Assembly: GCA_021307315.1 (NCBI GenBank)
Contig: JAJSPD010000091.1
Span: 102,448-166,447, forward strand
DNA: 64,000 bases
Direction: 5' to 3'
Origin: Bisporella sp. PMI_857
Taxonomy: Eukaryota; Ascomycota; Leotiomycetes; Helotiales; Helotiaceae
Below, piece after piece: positions 23,007 through 35,730 of this stretch; position 1 is the first letter of the stretch; the number at the start of each line of letters is the position of its first letter. The notes beneath the pieces are model-generated. The model was not told the origin of the DNA. It worked only from the letters and a program-made list of their open reading frames with translations, and ran no database searches. The translations under genes and the position numbers were made by a program.

Positions 23007-25315
23007 TCATTGAGGCAGCTCGCCGTCGCTGTCAATTAGTGGTGGCATCTCATCGTCGCTTTCACCATCGTCAATCGGTTCCTCTAGATCCGGCATCCCA
23101 TCAAAGTCTGTATCAGTACTAATAGGCATTAGGTTAATTATAGATATGGTAGATGGCAACACCATGGGAAGTAATATGTCTATCTGAAGAAGGGAACTTA
23201 CTCTTCGTTTTGATGCTCTTCGGCGTCGTTTTGCCTCGAACCTGAGCCAAAGAGCATCTGCATAAATCTATTAGCTAGACCTTGTGGAACCTGAATACGT
23301 TGACCTTGTTCTCCCTAAATCAGATATTAGCACACATTACTTTGTTATACATTGTAGACATATACTTCTCCTATTTGAAGCTCCAATATATTATTGGCAT
23401 TTGGCATTTCGGCATCATCTGGACCATCGCTTTGGCTATCATCATCCGCCCCTTGATGAGCACCCGGTTGACGACCGTTGTAGAGGAGCCGGAATAGACG
23501 AGCAATAGGGCCAGGAAGGCCAGCAGAAGAAACCGGATTATTATCCGCTTGGTCAAGGGCAGCACGCTGGCTTTCGTAAGAGAAGATGTTCTGGCTGGGA
23601 GGGATTGGATCAGAATCGCTATTATTCTCCTGGTGAAGAATGTATCCAGGTACTCTCGCCATCAGGGCAGGCGTATTGTCTAAGTAAATAAATCTGACGA
23701 TATCGGGCGTCATTTCCTCATTACCAACTTTGGGAATTAGATCTACGTCGACTTTTGGGATCGTATGTGCAATCTCCATCAATAGTGAGGTGGCTTCAGG
23801 TGTATTCCAAAGATCTTTCATTTGCTGAATGTAGAGATCTGTGAACAACATCTCCGCATCAGTACGTGCTTCTGCGCCCCATATGGATTGAGGGGCATCT
23901 AAATCGATCTCCGAAAAGAGGCGAACAAAAAGCCAGGGAAGGCGCTGCATAGCGTTGGACAACAGTTTTCTGGCTCTGGGACCATCCTTCAACTGAAGAG
24001 CTGCAAAGGCAAAAGATGGCGTGATGTGATATGTGGTGTACCTTTGCAGACTAAGATCTGGAATCCAGTTCTGCAACGCAGTCTCATCATCAGAGATTTC
24101 AAGTAGCCAATCGAATTGATGAGCCCGAAGTGCAAGGTGATGTATTGTGAGACGCATAGAATATGGATCATTCTCTGGATCCAGACTCAGCAGAAGCTTA
24201 GCCCACTCGAACGCAGTTCGGTATGTCCCCTTCATGATAAGACTTTTAATATATTGGTACCCGGCAAGCCAGATTTCTCGGTTTTCGGGTCGGGAGAAAG
24301 ATAAACGAGCTTTGCCTTCTATCAATTTTGTGCTAAAGAGCGATGAGCCTGCTCGACCAAATGTGAATAGAGCTCGTTCTAGCAGATCCGACGATAAAGC
24401 GTGGTCGCCCTGATCTTTAGCAATCTTGCTAACTTGAATGAGAGATGAAATGTGGTATGGATTCTTGATTAGAAGACCAACCAAGTTCTGTGGATCGCCC
24501 ATTTCGACCAAGCCTTGGAATATCTGTTGGGTCCTCTGGTATTCTTCGTTGTGTTCAAATCGAAACTCTATGGTTTTAATATTTTTATCTACCTCACCAA
24601 CGACACCCATAGTGAGGCCGCCTGTTGTGCCCCTCGGCCAAGTATCCTTGCCTTGTATGAGTGGATTTCGTCTTAGAGTGACTTCTGGTAGTCCCTGCCC
24701 TGGGACATGCCGCCCTCTTAGCGCTGTTTCTAAGTCCACTGGGAGATGTTGGTCTCTTTGGCGATGCTGCCGTCCAACTCTACCACCTGCGTCATCATGA
24801 TTACCTGTAGCGGCACGTCCAAAGAGATTCCGCATCTCATGCGCGACTTTGAGATGCTGCGTCTGAATTTTGAGCAGGCTACAAATTCTCTCCCACTGCG
24901 CTTCAGCTGGTGATATTGTAGGTTCAACCGGCAGAGAAGGTCGCTGCCGCAAATCTAGTTCTCGCAATACTGCGTCAATTTCGTCTGAATCATCTTTTAA
25001 TATCTCCTTCTCCTTCTCCTTTGCCTGCACTTTCCCTTTTCCCTTTTTCTTCTTTTTCGACTTCTTGGCCTTCGGCGCAGATACGGAAACAGGCTGGGAC
25101 GTAGATTCGCTCAATTCAGGCTCGCTCTCTGCATCCTTCTCTTCATCTCCGGTTTCTAAAGCAGCAAAGCCAGCAAACAAACTCGGTCTCGTGCTTCCTG
25201 AACTGAGACATATTGGCCCCTCCGCTGATGCCTCCTCTTCTTCAGCTGCAGCCAGCCGATTTGCCTGTTCTATTTCCTTCTCTCTTTGTAGTTTTCGGAG
25301 GGCTCTGCTCGACAT
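23007..25315 (-). CDS. RQC1: RQC1/TCF25-family ribosome quality-control subunit
   Basis: Three exons (25315-23366, 23314-23202, 23118-23007) join in phase to 724 residues, near the usual fungal length. The N-terminus is basic and charged (MSSRALRKLQREKE), with acidic and poly-lysine stretches (KKSKKKKKGKGK) at about residues 80-100. The TCF25 core has DPQNLVGLLIKNPYHISSL, GDHALSSDLLERALFTFG and RTAFEWAKLLLSLDPENDP. The last exons encode a very acidic tail (PLIDSDGELPQ). In yeast Rqc1 works with Ltn1 and Cdc48 on stalled 60S subunits, supporting ubiquitylation of nascent chains. The short third exon was found only by splice phase and adds the conserved acidic end. Confidence 0.88.
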
Positions 25316-25750
25316 TGTCGCAAGTTTTTGGTAATTTTGAAAGATATAAGCAAACCTATTGAAATACTTTCTTGCAATAGAATATACCCTTACATACCGA
25401 GAATGTCAAACTAAGAGAATATTGTCTTTCTGCCGGTGACGCATTGTTGCGGCCGAAGCGGCCGAAGCGGGCAAGGGCCCGCTTCAATGGCTTCGATTGT
25501 CCGGAAATAGGAGTTGAGCACTCGAGATTTGGTGCAATCCTATGAACGACATCTTGTCATTTCGAGGGAGCAGCAGCGGAAGGGGTTGGATAATATAGGA
25601 ATAGATATTTCGGTCACATTGACTCATCAGTAGTGGATTTCAACCAGACATATCTGCCTACTATCTGCCATTCATTAAGGTCATCACTCTACCGCCTGAA
25701 ACCTCGCGATCCATCAAAATACCTCCAAAGGCCGAATATACCATCATCAG
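25316..25750. other. Divergent promoter region
   Basis: This 435-bp spacer is shared by the RQC1-like gene (minus) and the mitochondrial PP2C gene (plus). It contains a GC-rich block with direct repeats of GCGGCCGAA and a GCGGGC/GCCCGC inverted pair at 25449-25483. Confidence 0.5.
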
Positions 25751-27673
25751 ATGCGTCGAGCGGTGATTCGTGCATTTCGCACTGCGCGTCTAACCTCTCC
25801 ACGAAACCTCACATCTCGAACGCGTAGTGCCTTCCAGTCGTCAAGCTATGTGCTAGGAAGTCGACAACTATCCAGCAGAACAGAGTCCAGCAGCAGGTCC
25901 TCCACCTCTCTCAAACTCCTTCAATCATCCATGCAAATCCGGAGGGTTTCAGTGGCTGTAGTATCAGGATTAGTTGGGTATGGAGCTTGGTACACTTATA
26001 GGAGGAACGGAACAGACATTGCGCAAAGCTCTATCGCCGCACAGCAAAGATTATTAACAACAACATCTACGCTGTTACCACCTAGCGCTGAAACAGCAAC
26101 AGAACGAGCAAGAAAAGCAGTAATTGTGGGTGCCGATTCATTATACACGGGAGAGATTCAAGGAGACGGACCAATATCTAAGGATACCGATGAGTCTGGG
26201 CGAAAGGTGCTAGAGATGTTAACGCCAGAGCAAGCTACACAAAAGCTAAGACGAAGTGAGGAATCGTACTTTGTGGGACGGGGTCAGGGAGTTGTAAGAT
26301 ACGACGTGGTCCAGATTCCCAGCAATGATCCCATTGAAGATGATCATGTGGAGAAAATAATCGAGATGCCAACAGGACTCACAGCTCCGACTGCTGGTCA
26401 AGATCCTGCAAGTGACTGGATGTTCTGGGGTGTCTTTGATGGTCATTCGTAAGTATAGGAATTCGACCCCTGGTGATGTTATTAACTATTTGAAGGGGAT
26501 GGACCACCTCAGCCAAGTTACGACAAGTCCTAGTTTCATTTGTCGCCCGAGAACTCAATAGCACCTACAAATTGGCTCTTGCAAACGCATCTGCTACCTC
26601 ACCAACCTCCGAGGCTATTGAAACTGCCATAAAGACCGGGTTTACTCGATTGGATAACGAAATAGTGCACGAAAGCGTTGAGCGCGTCCTTAAGGCAAAT
26701 ACAAAATTAGCTGCTGCGGAGCTTTTGGCCCCTGCTCTTTCTGGATCTTGTGCCCTTCTGTCATTTTATGATACCAGGTCAAAGCTCCTTCGTGTGGCAT
26801 GTACTGGTGACTCACGTGCGGTTCTCGGACGCAGAGGCGATAGTGGAAAATGGATTGCTACAGCACTGTCTGTTGACCAAACGGGGAGCAATCCTGATGA
26901 GGAGGCTCGCATGCGGAAGCAACATCCTGATGAGCCCAACGTGATTAGAAATGGGCGTGTGCTAGGTGGACTCGAGCCATCGCGTGCCTTTGGAGACGCA
27001 ACTTACAAATGGACACGAGAAGTCTCTGAGCGTCTAAAGCGATCATTCTTCGGCAGAACTCCATCACCCTTGCTCCGCACTCCACCTTATGTTACTGCCG
27101 AGCCTGTTGTCACGACCACACAAATTTGTCCCGACAAGGGTGATTTTGTTGTTATGGCTACTGATGGTCTCTGGGAGATGCTCACCAATGAGGAGGTAGT
27201 CGGACTAGTAGGGCAATGGATTGAAAAGCAGGCATCTGAGCCACAGTCGAGCGGCTGGGCCAAGATTTTCTCAAGCCAGCCAAAGGGACTACCAGTTGAA
27301 CAAGGAGCTAAGGGAAAGGGAATAAAAGAAGATGGCCAAAAGACACCAATTCGGCAGCAACAGTGGGGCGTTAAAGGTGGCGAGGATCAGCGATTTGTGG
27401 TAGAAGATAAAAATGTTGCAACTCACTTGGTTCGAAATGCCCTTGGAGGGAAGGATAAGGATATGGTATGCGCCTTACTTAGTCTACCCGCACCATATTC
27501 AAGAAGATATCGGTAAGTTTTGTTTCACGTAAGCAAGGAACTTCCTAACCACATTCAGGGATGATTTAACAGTCGAGGTTATCTTCTTCGGCAATGCCCC
27601 ATTTAAAAATGGGAGCCTAGAAGTTAATACAGAGGCTAGTGCGTCTGTTAATGACGTGAAGGCAAAGTTGTAA
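25751..27673 (+). CDS. Mitochondrial PP2C-type protein phosphatase (pyruvate dehydrogenase phosphatase PTC5-like)
   Basis: Three exons (25751-26448, 26496-27512, 27559-27673) give 609 residues. The first 45 residues are Arg/Ser-rich without acidic residues, a mitochondrial presequence. One membrane segment follows at about 65-80 (VSVAVVSGLVGYGAWYTY). PP2C motifs are in order: GVFDGHSGW (Asp230), SGSCALL, ACTGDSRAVLG (near 337), LEPSRAFGD (near 395), VVMATDGLWEML (Asp456), and RDDLTVEVIFF at the end. DGHSG replaces the usual DGHGG, as in the PTC5/6 branch. Presequence plus membrane anchor matches yeast Ptc5, which dephosphorylates Pda1 of the pyruvate dehydrogenase complex. The substrate assignment is by family. 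Confidence 0.9.
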
Positions 27674-28834
27674 GATATTAGTAGAATAATATGACGAAAT
27701 AGTGGGCGTTTATGGACACTGTCACGAAAGTCACCTTTTTCCAGCAGTCCGGCGTTATAATGCATACCCTGGCTAAGAGAACGGCCAATACTTCGAGGCG
27801 ATCACACGTCGCCAACTTCGTTTATTCTGCTGGTTGAATAGAATAGGTCATTATTAGCCAATTGTATCTAGAACAATATACCGTAGCGATTAATCCAGGG
27901 TCTTTCCTTTGGCTTACGTATATTTGCCAACCAAAGGTAATCAACAGTAGATATGAATCTGCATGACATTCCCCACTAATCGACGAGAGGGCAGTCGTGG
28001 AAGCTATGCCGGGGGCTGAACACTTTTACGGCAGGAATAATTGTCCATAGTACCTTTCAATTGCTACCTGCGTGATGCGAGGTCTGTATTTGCTGGAGGA
28101 CCCAATCTACTGACTCTTGCAACTTCTGGTGGTTTCGAGCAGCTACTATCTGACTCACCGGCCTTCTCTAAGCCAAAAGAGCGTTCAGATCCAGGTAAAT
28201 CATTGCTTACCATCGCAAGATTGATACCATCAGTGTCAAGCTAATCTTCTGACCGTTTAACCTAGATGGGATATTGGATCTTCTTCTCGTCCAAAACCCA
28301 TCTAATTTTACGCAAGAAACCCACCGTGGGCACAAACCAGCGCTTCCAGCTCAGTCATGGTCAATATGCACTCAGAGAAAACAATCATCAGGTGATTGAG
28401 TTGAACTAATGCTTTTCCTTCTTGAAGGAAGACTGCCAGTGAATTCGATGAGATGCCTGACGGGTTTTAGGCACAGCTTGGTGTCCTCAACAATAGCAAG
28501 CAGTGTTAGCGCTGGACTGGCGCATCTGAGACCCTGGATATGAATGTGACGGAGGTTGCCAGGCTGATCAGTTCGGCAACAGAGGCCCCAATACTGAGGT
28601 TTTAGCTATCAGTACGTAGCGCCTCCTTGAACTTCGAGTTAGTTCTTCATCTCTTGTTTGAGTATGAGTTCACGAAAGCCTTGGAATAGTCGGGGCTGAA
28701 AATGACCATGCTCAGCTCTCGAGCTGATTTCAACCTGCAGTCGAACTAGACCTAAAGCAAGAGCACGGCGCTACAAGGCGAAAAGGCAAAGAATAAATGT
28801 TTTGCTTTTCGACAACGAATTTCGTAGTTGAATT
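27674..28834. other. Spacer with a possible F-box/LRR relic
   Basis: No intact gene. On the minus strand between about 28,600 and 28,400 one frame reads NLRHIHIQGLRCASPALTL, then AIVEDTKLCLKPVRHL. This resembles the LRR-like body of fungal F-box proteins and then breaks. The resemblance is weak and the piece is short. Confidence 0.35.
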
Positions 28835-31794
28835 TCATGTTATATGAATAAAACCTTGTGTACTTTCCTTCCATCTTGTGAGAGCACTTGAAAATTCTCC
28901 ATCACCAAAATCTTGAGTGATTCCATCGCTAAACCTATTACTAAATCCATCCAACTCTGAACCTGTCTCAACCAACGGAATTAAAGATGGCCGCCCATGG
29001 GCACACTGAAATGGGAACTTGCATTGACCCAACTGCCTAATTAATGTATCACATTGATCATTGCTAAGCACATCATTGAACATGATTGCTCCCCTACATG
29101 CGCGCGAATTCAACATATCAAGAATACCGCGCGGGCAATTTTGTAGGCGTGATACCCAATCCTGAGAATCTGGCGCGAATGCTGTCGCTGTGGACGCGGT
29201 TGTAGAAATTCGTAGTGACGTATGTATTTCTCTTCGTAGTAGATCGATCAAGAGGTTTGGATACGTGCAGCAACGCTCGGCGATTCCTCGAGGGAGTGCA
29301 ACGACCTTCAAGCATGTCATATTAGACGGGTCATGAACCTCATACAGACATCCCCATCGTGCGAAATGTGACTTGTGCAGCTTGAATAAGTTGACCTCCT
29401 TGCTTGAGATGTTGAAACAGAGATTCTTCTCAAGACTAATGCTGCAATCTGGACTGCAGAGATCGTCCAATAACTTTTCGATACGGACACGCTCATCGGC
29501 AGCGTGTTGATCAATAAGCACTAATATCTTACTAGTTGAGTTTGCGCTTGATACCTTTGCTAGAATGAACTTCTGGTCAATCTGGCCAATCACCTGCGCA
29601 TACCGTAAGGCGGCTTTTGAGATGCGATCGCTGAGACCAGAAGAGCTTTCTTGGAACGCGCGATCGATGTCTCCTTGGGCGCAATGGTGATGATTACCGC
29701 GTAGTGTCTGCTCCTCTGCAGAAGATAACAAAACTTGGGGAATAGGAGGTTCGGTCACCGCGAAGATAGGATTTTCCCACGACTTCAAAATAGATGTTAG
29801 CCATGGACTTGGCGCATGGTTTGATGTTGGTGCAACCCTGAGCTTAAGTTTGGCAACCGGAGCCTTCAAAGACTGGCTAGGATTCCTAGATGGGATAGTA
29901 TGGCCAGTGCGTTGGTTGACAAGAGACTCAACTCTAGTGATTGGATTTACCCATGTGACGACATCCTTATCCATAAAGACATTAGGGTCTGACAGTTTCT
30001 TGTCTTTTGTCAAAGAGGCCAAGGACCCTTTCAGCGGTGTTTCTTGAGTCTCCACACCCTCAAACGGACGACGTATTATTTTGCCAGCAGACGATAATAA
30101 GGGCATCTTGGGTGTACAAGAGTCACCCGATGTCGGAGTAACACTTCTCGCTGGGATAGTCACAGCAGGGGATACTGCAGGTATAGGCGCAGTTGATGGT
30201 CTTGAATGGCTCATTTCATAGTCCAGTAAAGATGCGTTAACTTTTTCAAATGTGAAGGACTTTGCGGCTGCGGCTGCGGCCCCTGTCTTCACCCTTGACC
30301 ATGCTTCAAAAGGCGATTGCGACTCTGAGGACTCTCGTCGGAATGATGGAAGTTTAACATCTACACCAAGATGGTCAAATGTTTTCCTATTAATACACAC
30401 TGGTTGCGGCCTGCGCGACGGAATTCCATCCACGCTTGGTCCTGATAGAGGTTTGAAAGACTGAGAAGTGTCTGGACAATCAAGGTACTTATCCCGAGCA
30501 GGCAACATCATGCCAGCTTTAGGGCGTTGTTGGATTTCACGGGGTCGGAAATGATGCTTTGTTAAGAATTCTATAATCATCGCTTGCAAAAGCTCAACGA
30601 TGTTTCTCATAGCATTCCCCTGCTCGTCCAGAATATCGCCAATATCTACCACCTGACTTCGAGATGACTGGACTTGCCGGATATTGATGTAGTACATTGG
30701 CCAACGGTCAACCCCTTTTCGAGTACCTTTAAGCTGACGGCTCGTGTAATTATCTCTTATATAGCGCGCATCATTTGCTCGCCTAGAAAGTTCTATAACA
30801 TCAGGCTCTTGGGCTTCTTCCTCACTTCCAAAAGCTGAGTTCTGGAATAGACGGTTGATCTCTTCATGAAACATCCCAAAGCCGTTAGCTATTATCAAAG
30901 GCTGTATGCCAGATGAAATAAACTGTATTTGCTTTGTTGCGCTGGGCACTAGGGATATGACCCCTTGAATATCTAGCTGTGAAGTTGACGCGCTGACAGA
31001 AACCCATGACGAGCGTTCTTTATGTGTAATCCAGCCGACTTGTGAGAAAATGTTACTGGCCTTGGATATCATGGGTTTCGAAGTATGAGATGGATCTAAA
31101 GATGGTGGCCTGATGCACATCTTTTGTCCATCATCAGCATCTCGTACTGTCAAAGACAACGATGTTTGCCAAGAAAGCATTAGATTTACAATATCTCTCT
31201 TCAAGATTTCGAGTTCTTTAGTAGCGGCACCTTGCTTTCCAGCCAATAAGGCTCTTTGCTTAACGCGAACAGGCATATTACCAAATAGGTCTCGCACCGT
31301 AACACGAGTTCCGTGTTCGTATGAAGCTAAATGTTGGTTCGGGGATGCTGGAAGCTGACGGGACACAATTTTGGACCTGTGCATGGTAAGAGTGTTCTGG
31401 GATTTATTGAGATAGTGATGAGACGTGATACATAGCAGAGACATTGCCGAAAGAGATGCTAGAAAAGCTCCTCTCTTGCCATGAACCGGAGTTGCACTAC
31501 TGAGCTTGGATGAATCTATTACATGTCAATATTTCGCATGTATCCTAATTTAAGGGACTTACGGTAGAGCTTCCCCAGACCACCATCATCTCGGAACTCT
31601 GCTGGTGGGATACCAAGGCCATTGTCTTCCACAATACATGCACCCCGGCCATAGTCGACTGTAACTTCTATCTTCGTAGAACTTGCATCGAGGGAATTTT
31701 TCAATAGTTCAAAGACAACCCAGTTCAAACTCGAGATCGTTGCTGAGGACTTGATCTGGGCGACGACATCGGGGGGAAGAGCTTGTATAGACAT
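28835..31794 (-). CDS. MLH3: DNA mismatch-repair / meiotic MutL homologue MLH3
   Basis: Two exons (31794-31563 and 31515-28835) with a 47-nt intron give 970 residues. The N-terminal GHKL ATPase has FELLKNSLDASS (catalytic Glu and Mg-binding Asn), IVEDNGLGIP and PVHGKRGAFLASLSAMS. The transducer contains RVTVRDLFGNMPVR. After a long variable linker the C-terminal domain has DQHAADERVRIE from about residue 746, the DQHAx2Ex4E metal-binding endonuclease motif. It also has SRACRGAIMFND and KFPFQCAHGRPSLIPL. The intact endonuclease motif marks MLH3 rather than MLH1. With MLH1 it forms MutL-gamma, which resolves meiotic crossover intermediates and repairs some insertion/deletion loops. Confidence 0.93.
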
Positions 31795-32331
31795 CTTAAA
31801 CGAGATCTATGATGGAGAAAACTCGAGTAGATTGTCCCATACCACAGGATGCGTGGACATATACGACAAAGTATCATGAGTCGAGAATATCTTATGTCCA
31901 TTGTGTTTCAGAGGCAGTCGCGTTGGATCTTCAGGAAGATGATATTATCTATCATCATCAAGAAATTCTTGCAACCTGATTTGAGTAGCAAAGTAGATCA
32001 TAGTCACATAATATTTAAATTGTGTTCCTATTTGAGCAATCACTCTAGAACCGGAATTCTCAGCAATGAGGTGGGTCCATGATTATGTAAAACCACGCTA
32101 AGCTTGATTTGACCTCTCATTTCAGCCTTGTGTACTCTACATCCATTCTTTGAATTTATGTCACCAACCATACCGCGAGGAGGCACAAGCCGCAAGTGCT
32201 AACCCCTAAGTCTATAAGAGGCATCTCTTTTCAGAGATCTTTTCGTCCCCCGATCGAACAAAGAAGGCTTCCAAACCTTTTCATTTACCTGCCTTCCACA
32301 TCGTCATCACTCTTTATTCCAAAGTGCCACA
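31795..32331. other. Divergent promoter region
   Basis: Spacer between the MLH3 start (minus) and the next gene start (plus). No further element is recognised. Confidence 0.5.
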
Positions 32332-33668
32332 ATGGCAGCAACAGAGCCTGCACAACCTACGCCCGGTATGCTCAGTAGCTATTCCAAATCAACTTCAATG
32401 TCGCGTTGTTTTTGGCGCAACTCAACATGGCTGGCAGTCTGCTAACAAAATCCAAAGATCGCACGGATAAATCCGGGCGACGTCGCCCATTCTCAACATG
32501 GATGAAGAAGCTGACCAATTTCAAGAGTGGTCACTCGACAGACGCGAATCAAGGTACTAATAGCAAGGAGAAACGCAACACATATCAGACGAAGTCAGGT
32601 TTAAAGAAGGGATCGGCTTCGAAGAATAATAATCCCTACCCAGAGTCGGGGCGTATCAGAGCCAGCTCAGCAGCACCCGTCAGTGGCAGTCAGTCCTTCT
32701 CAACAGTACCTACTGGCAATAGTGTCAGCGCATCGTCGCTGAGCCACGACAGGGAGTCGATTGGGGCTTCTTTGGATAGTCATACTGCTCCAACGACTGG
32801 AACCAAATCGACAGCTGCGGCTTCTGCGGATGCGGCACATTCGGAAGTAGCGCCTTCTCACGCAGCGTCTTCTGGGGAGGGAAATACCACAATAGGTTGT
32901 GGCGTGAGTTCCCGACGCGGACCAGATAGCACTTTTTCTACGCCCGCGCCGTCAGTTCGATCATTAACAACTACTTTGACTACTATACACTCTGCTGCAC
33001 CAAATGGCACCACCTCAAATGGGACAGTGAATGGAAATAATTCTCAAACCATACAATTTTCACATCAATTTCCTGCTTCACCACCACCCTCGGCATTACC
33101 TGCGCATCTTGCCCCACAAGGAAGTGGTGGTCACCCATCGACTTATACCACTGCGACAGCCAACAACCTACTAACAGACAATGCCTCGATACTGACTCTC
33201 GCATCATCATCAAAGAGACGCCGAAGAAGATCTATGGATACAGACGCATCTGTTCGTGCACTTGCGCCATCGTCGCTCTTCGGTGGCAGTCGAGAAAGCC
33301 TTCCTCTCAGCGTTCTAAGTGCAACTGTTGACTCTACAAGCGCAGCAGTTCCACAACACACTCGACCAGCTGTTAGTGCACTAAATGATCGTGCCAGTAT
33401 CTATTCAGCTACTGGAGTTGCCCCTGCCCTACCAAGTGAGAGGAATAGTTATTATGCTGGAAAACCCTCAACCGCAACAGCTGATGGTGGAAGTATGAAG
33501 AGCGGACTCCTGGGGCATGGAAGGAATAATAGCATTACCGGCAGCATTGGGGGGTTGCCAACACCTTCAAGCCCACTAGCGACTACCAACGGTAGGCTAA
33601 GTCGGTCAAATTCTGGCTGGGAGGAGAACGATCCAAGTTTGGAGGATGACCACAAGGATAAGGCATAA
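32332..33668 (+). CDS. Conserved disordered Ser/Thr-rich protein, function unknown
   Basis: Exon 1 (32332-32365) and exon 2 (32458-33668) join across an intron with a clear CTAAC branch site to give 414 residues. The first exon supplies MAATEPAQPTP. A later in-frame ATG at 32406 lies inside the intron and is not the start. The protein opens with basic SGRRRPFSTWMKKL and is then low-complexity Ser/Thr/Ala/Gly. It contains one ordered-looking island: NASILTLASSSKRRRRRSMDTDASVRALAPSSLFGGSRESLPLSV, at about residues 265-310, with a basic cluster that could be a nuclear signal or a kinase target. I believe that island is conserved in filamentous ascomycetes, but no function is known to me. Confidence 0.83.
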
Positions 33669-34855
33669 TTCCGTGCCTTGTCTCTCCTCATAATGTTAAC
33701 ACTGTCATCGAGATGGGTGCTGCAATCAGAAAGGCACAATGAAGAGAAGATGATCTAGCATTATTTGAAGTCTCGGCGATCACAGGGTGGGTTGCATGGC
33801 TGCAGGCGTATGGGGTCGGGGAGCTTAAAACAGGTTAATGATACCCGCTAATAATGCATTGTGTGTGAGTTGCGAGGACTCTTCATAAGCTGCAATATAC
33901 AGAATTTCGTGAATTGTATATCGGTTATCAGCAAAACGTTTGTTACTTACACCAATATCTAATTGTCTAAGTTATAAGAGAATGATTTCGCTGTTACATG
34001 CAAGCTCTTTCTCAACAGGCAATCCTTGCTTTTAGAAAAGGGCTTACAAATTTGTATCATGCAGCTACTTGAGGAACGCCTTTTCTGGATCACAGACTCA
34101 AAGTTGTGTCTGAAGAAAATCTCCAGGTAGGAACAAAACCAATATATATCCCTCCTGCAGGTTTGAGGCTAGAATCCTTCAAATTTCAGCACTTGCAATT
34201 TGTTAACTTGACACACCCGAAGTCTGGTCTCTAGAGTACGGCACAAAGGCACCGCCCCTTGCTTCTGCAGGGTAAGGCGCAGTCAATCTTCTTATCTTGA
34301 TATCTCCGATTCATATGCTGAAACTCTTGACTTTGATGTTTGAAAGTTTCGGCAACCAGACTGTAGCTGTCCAAGCTGGGCAACGTGGGACGTTCACTAG
34401 GTGCTATAATTATTCTCGCTTCGTTTCAGAATTCCCCTTGCCCAAACCTTCATGCTGCTGAGCCGCAACATCGCATACTAAAATTGCGCCCACTATCTGA
34501 TGCTGGCACCAATCAGATCCGCCAGTTTGCTAGGTGTTCATCAGGTACCGGAATTCTACTGGGCATCTATACAATAACCCCGCGGCGTAGCAAGGCGTTC
34601 CGCATGCTTCGCCTCATGTCTGGAGCATGCTGTCATGGAAATGGGGGGCGAAAGTGTAGATCCACGACGACGATCTGCTGCGAGGACCCGTTGCTACCAG
34701 CTGTTTGGTGCCCGCACTGGGTATGCCATGATCCAAATCTCAAATCTCACCTCCAAGACTTATATCGTCAGCCGCCCCGAGGTTTCCATTTACGCTTTCG
34801 GTACATGTTCCGAATTTCTAAGTTAAAAGGTTAAGACACATAGAATACAGTCAGG
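33669..34855. other. Intergenic, no supported gene
   Basis: This 1.2-kb spacer has no recognisable gene. ORFs at 34385-34834 have no motif, signal peptide or splice continuation. Confidence 0.45.
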
Positions 34856-35730
34856 ATGGTGTTGCTCTTCTCAACTCTTGTCGCTGCCGCGTATCTTGCT
34901 TCGAGCGTTTATGCACAGGAAAGGAACTGGAGGTGGACATTCCCAGTCGTAGGACAAGATGACTATGTTTTTGCGCACGGCGACAAAGCATTGGTCTCGT
35001 GGCTTCCAGCAAGTGTCGAGCTCCCAGAAATATTCTTGAACTGCAGCAATAAGCCTGACGCATACTGGAATATTGATAGTAGGCTCTGATGAACTGTTAT
35101 ACTCCGACCACAAACTAACTTAGACCCAGCATACGGCACCGAGTTTCGAAACACAATCTCACCAGCAACCTATAAAGTAAATTGGGTAGAACGCATGGGG
35201 TAAGCCACTCGTCCCTCAACTTTTCATCATCACTAACAAGTCACAGCAACCATACTTGGTGTATCTTTTGCGCTGGCCCCAGCGGACTACGCTGCTCAGG
35301 AACATTCAAACTCGTTTCACGCGACGCTGTCCCCAGCCTACCCACAGTCTGGGGATTGAACCTCGGAAATACAAACTACACATCGCCCGCTAGCTCCTAT
35401 TCCTCCTCTTCATCTAGCAGTTCGAGCGTGAGCACACGCACGCCTATACAGCCTACGAGAGCATCCACCACTACCACAGCGACGGCGTCGTGGGGCGATC
35501 TAACCTCGACTTCCACGTCATCGGCTGAGACTAGTTCTTCAGACACCGGTTCGGCAACCAGCTCAACGGAAGTAACATCTACTTCCACTGGAACTCAAGC
35601 TCCAAATTCCACGAGCACGAACGCGCCAGAAAACTTAAACGGTGGAGGAAACGCCGCCGCGCATCAAAGCGTGTCTACCTTTGCTATAATGCTTGGGCTC
35701 GCCGTTGGAGGATTTGCGATGCTTTGCTGA
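34856..35730 (+). CDS. Secreted Ser/Thr-rich, probably GPI-anchored surface protein
   Basis: Three exons (34856-35078, 35124-35199, 35247-35730) join in phase to 260 residues. Residues 1-20 form a signal peptide ending VYAQ. The ectodomain (about 20-135) carries WRWTFPVVGQDDY, VSWLP, FLNCSN and WCIFCAGP, with four cysteines likely paired. It is followed by about 90 residues of almost pure Ser/Thr, the usual O-mannosylated stalk of fungal cell-wall proteins. The end has small residues (NGGGN) followed by a hydrophobic tail ending AMLC, a GPI-attachment signal. I do not recognise a characterised family. The location is inferred to be the plasma membrane or cell wall. Confidence 0.82.

Noticed and set aside
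34385..34834. 149-codon plus-strand ORF upstream of the surface-protein gene
   Set aside because: Its composition is not coding-like, and it has no domain, signal peptide or splice continuation.
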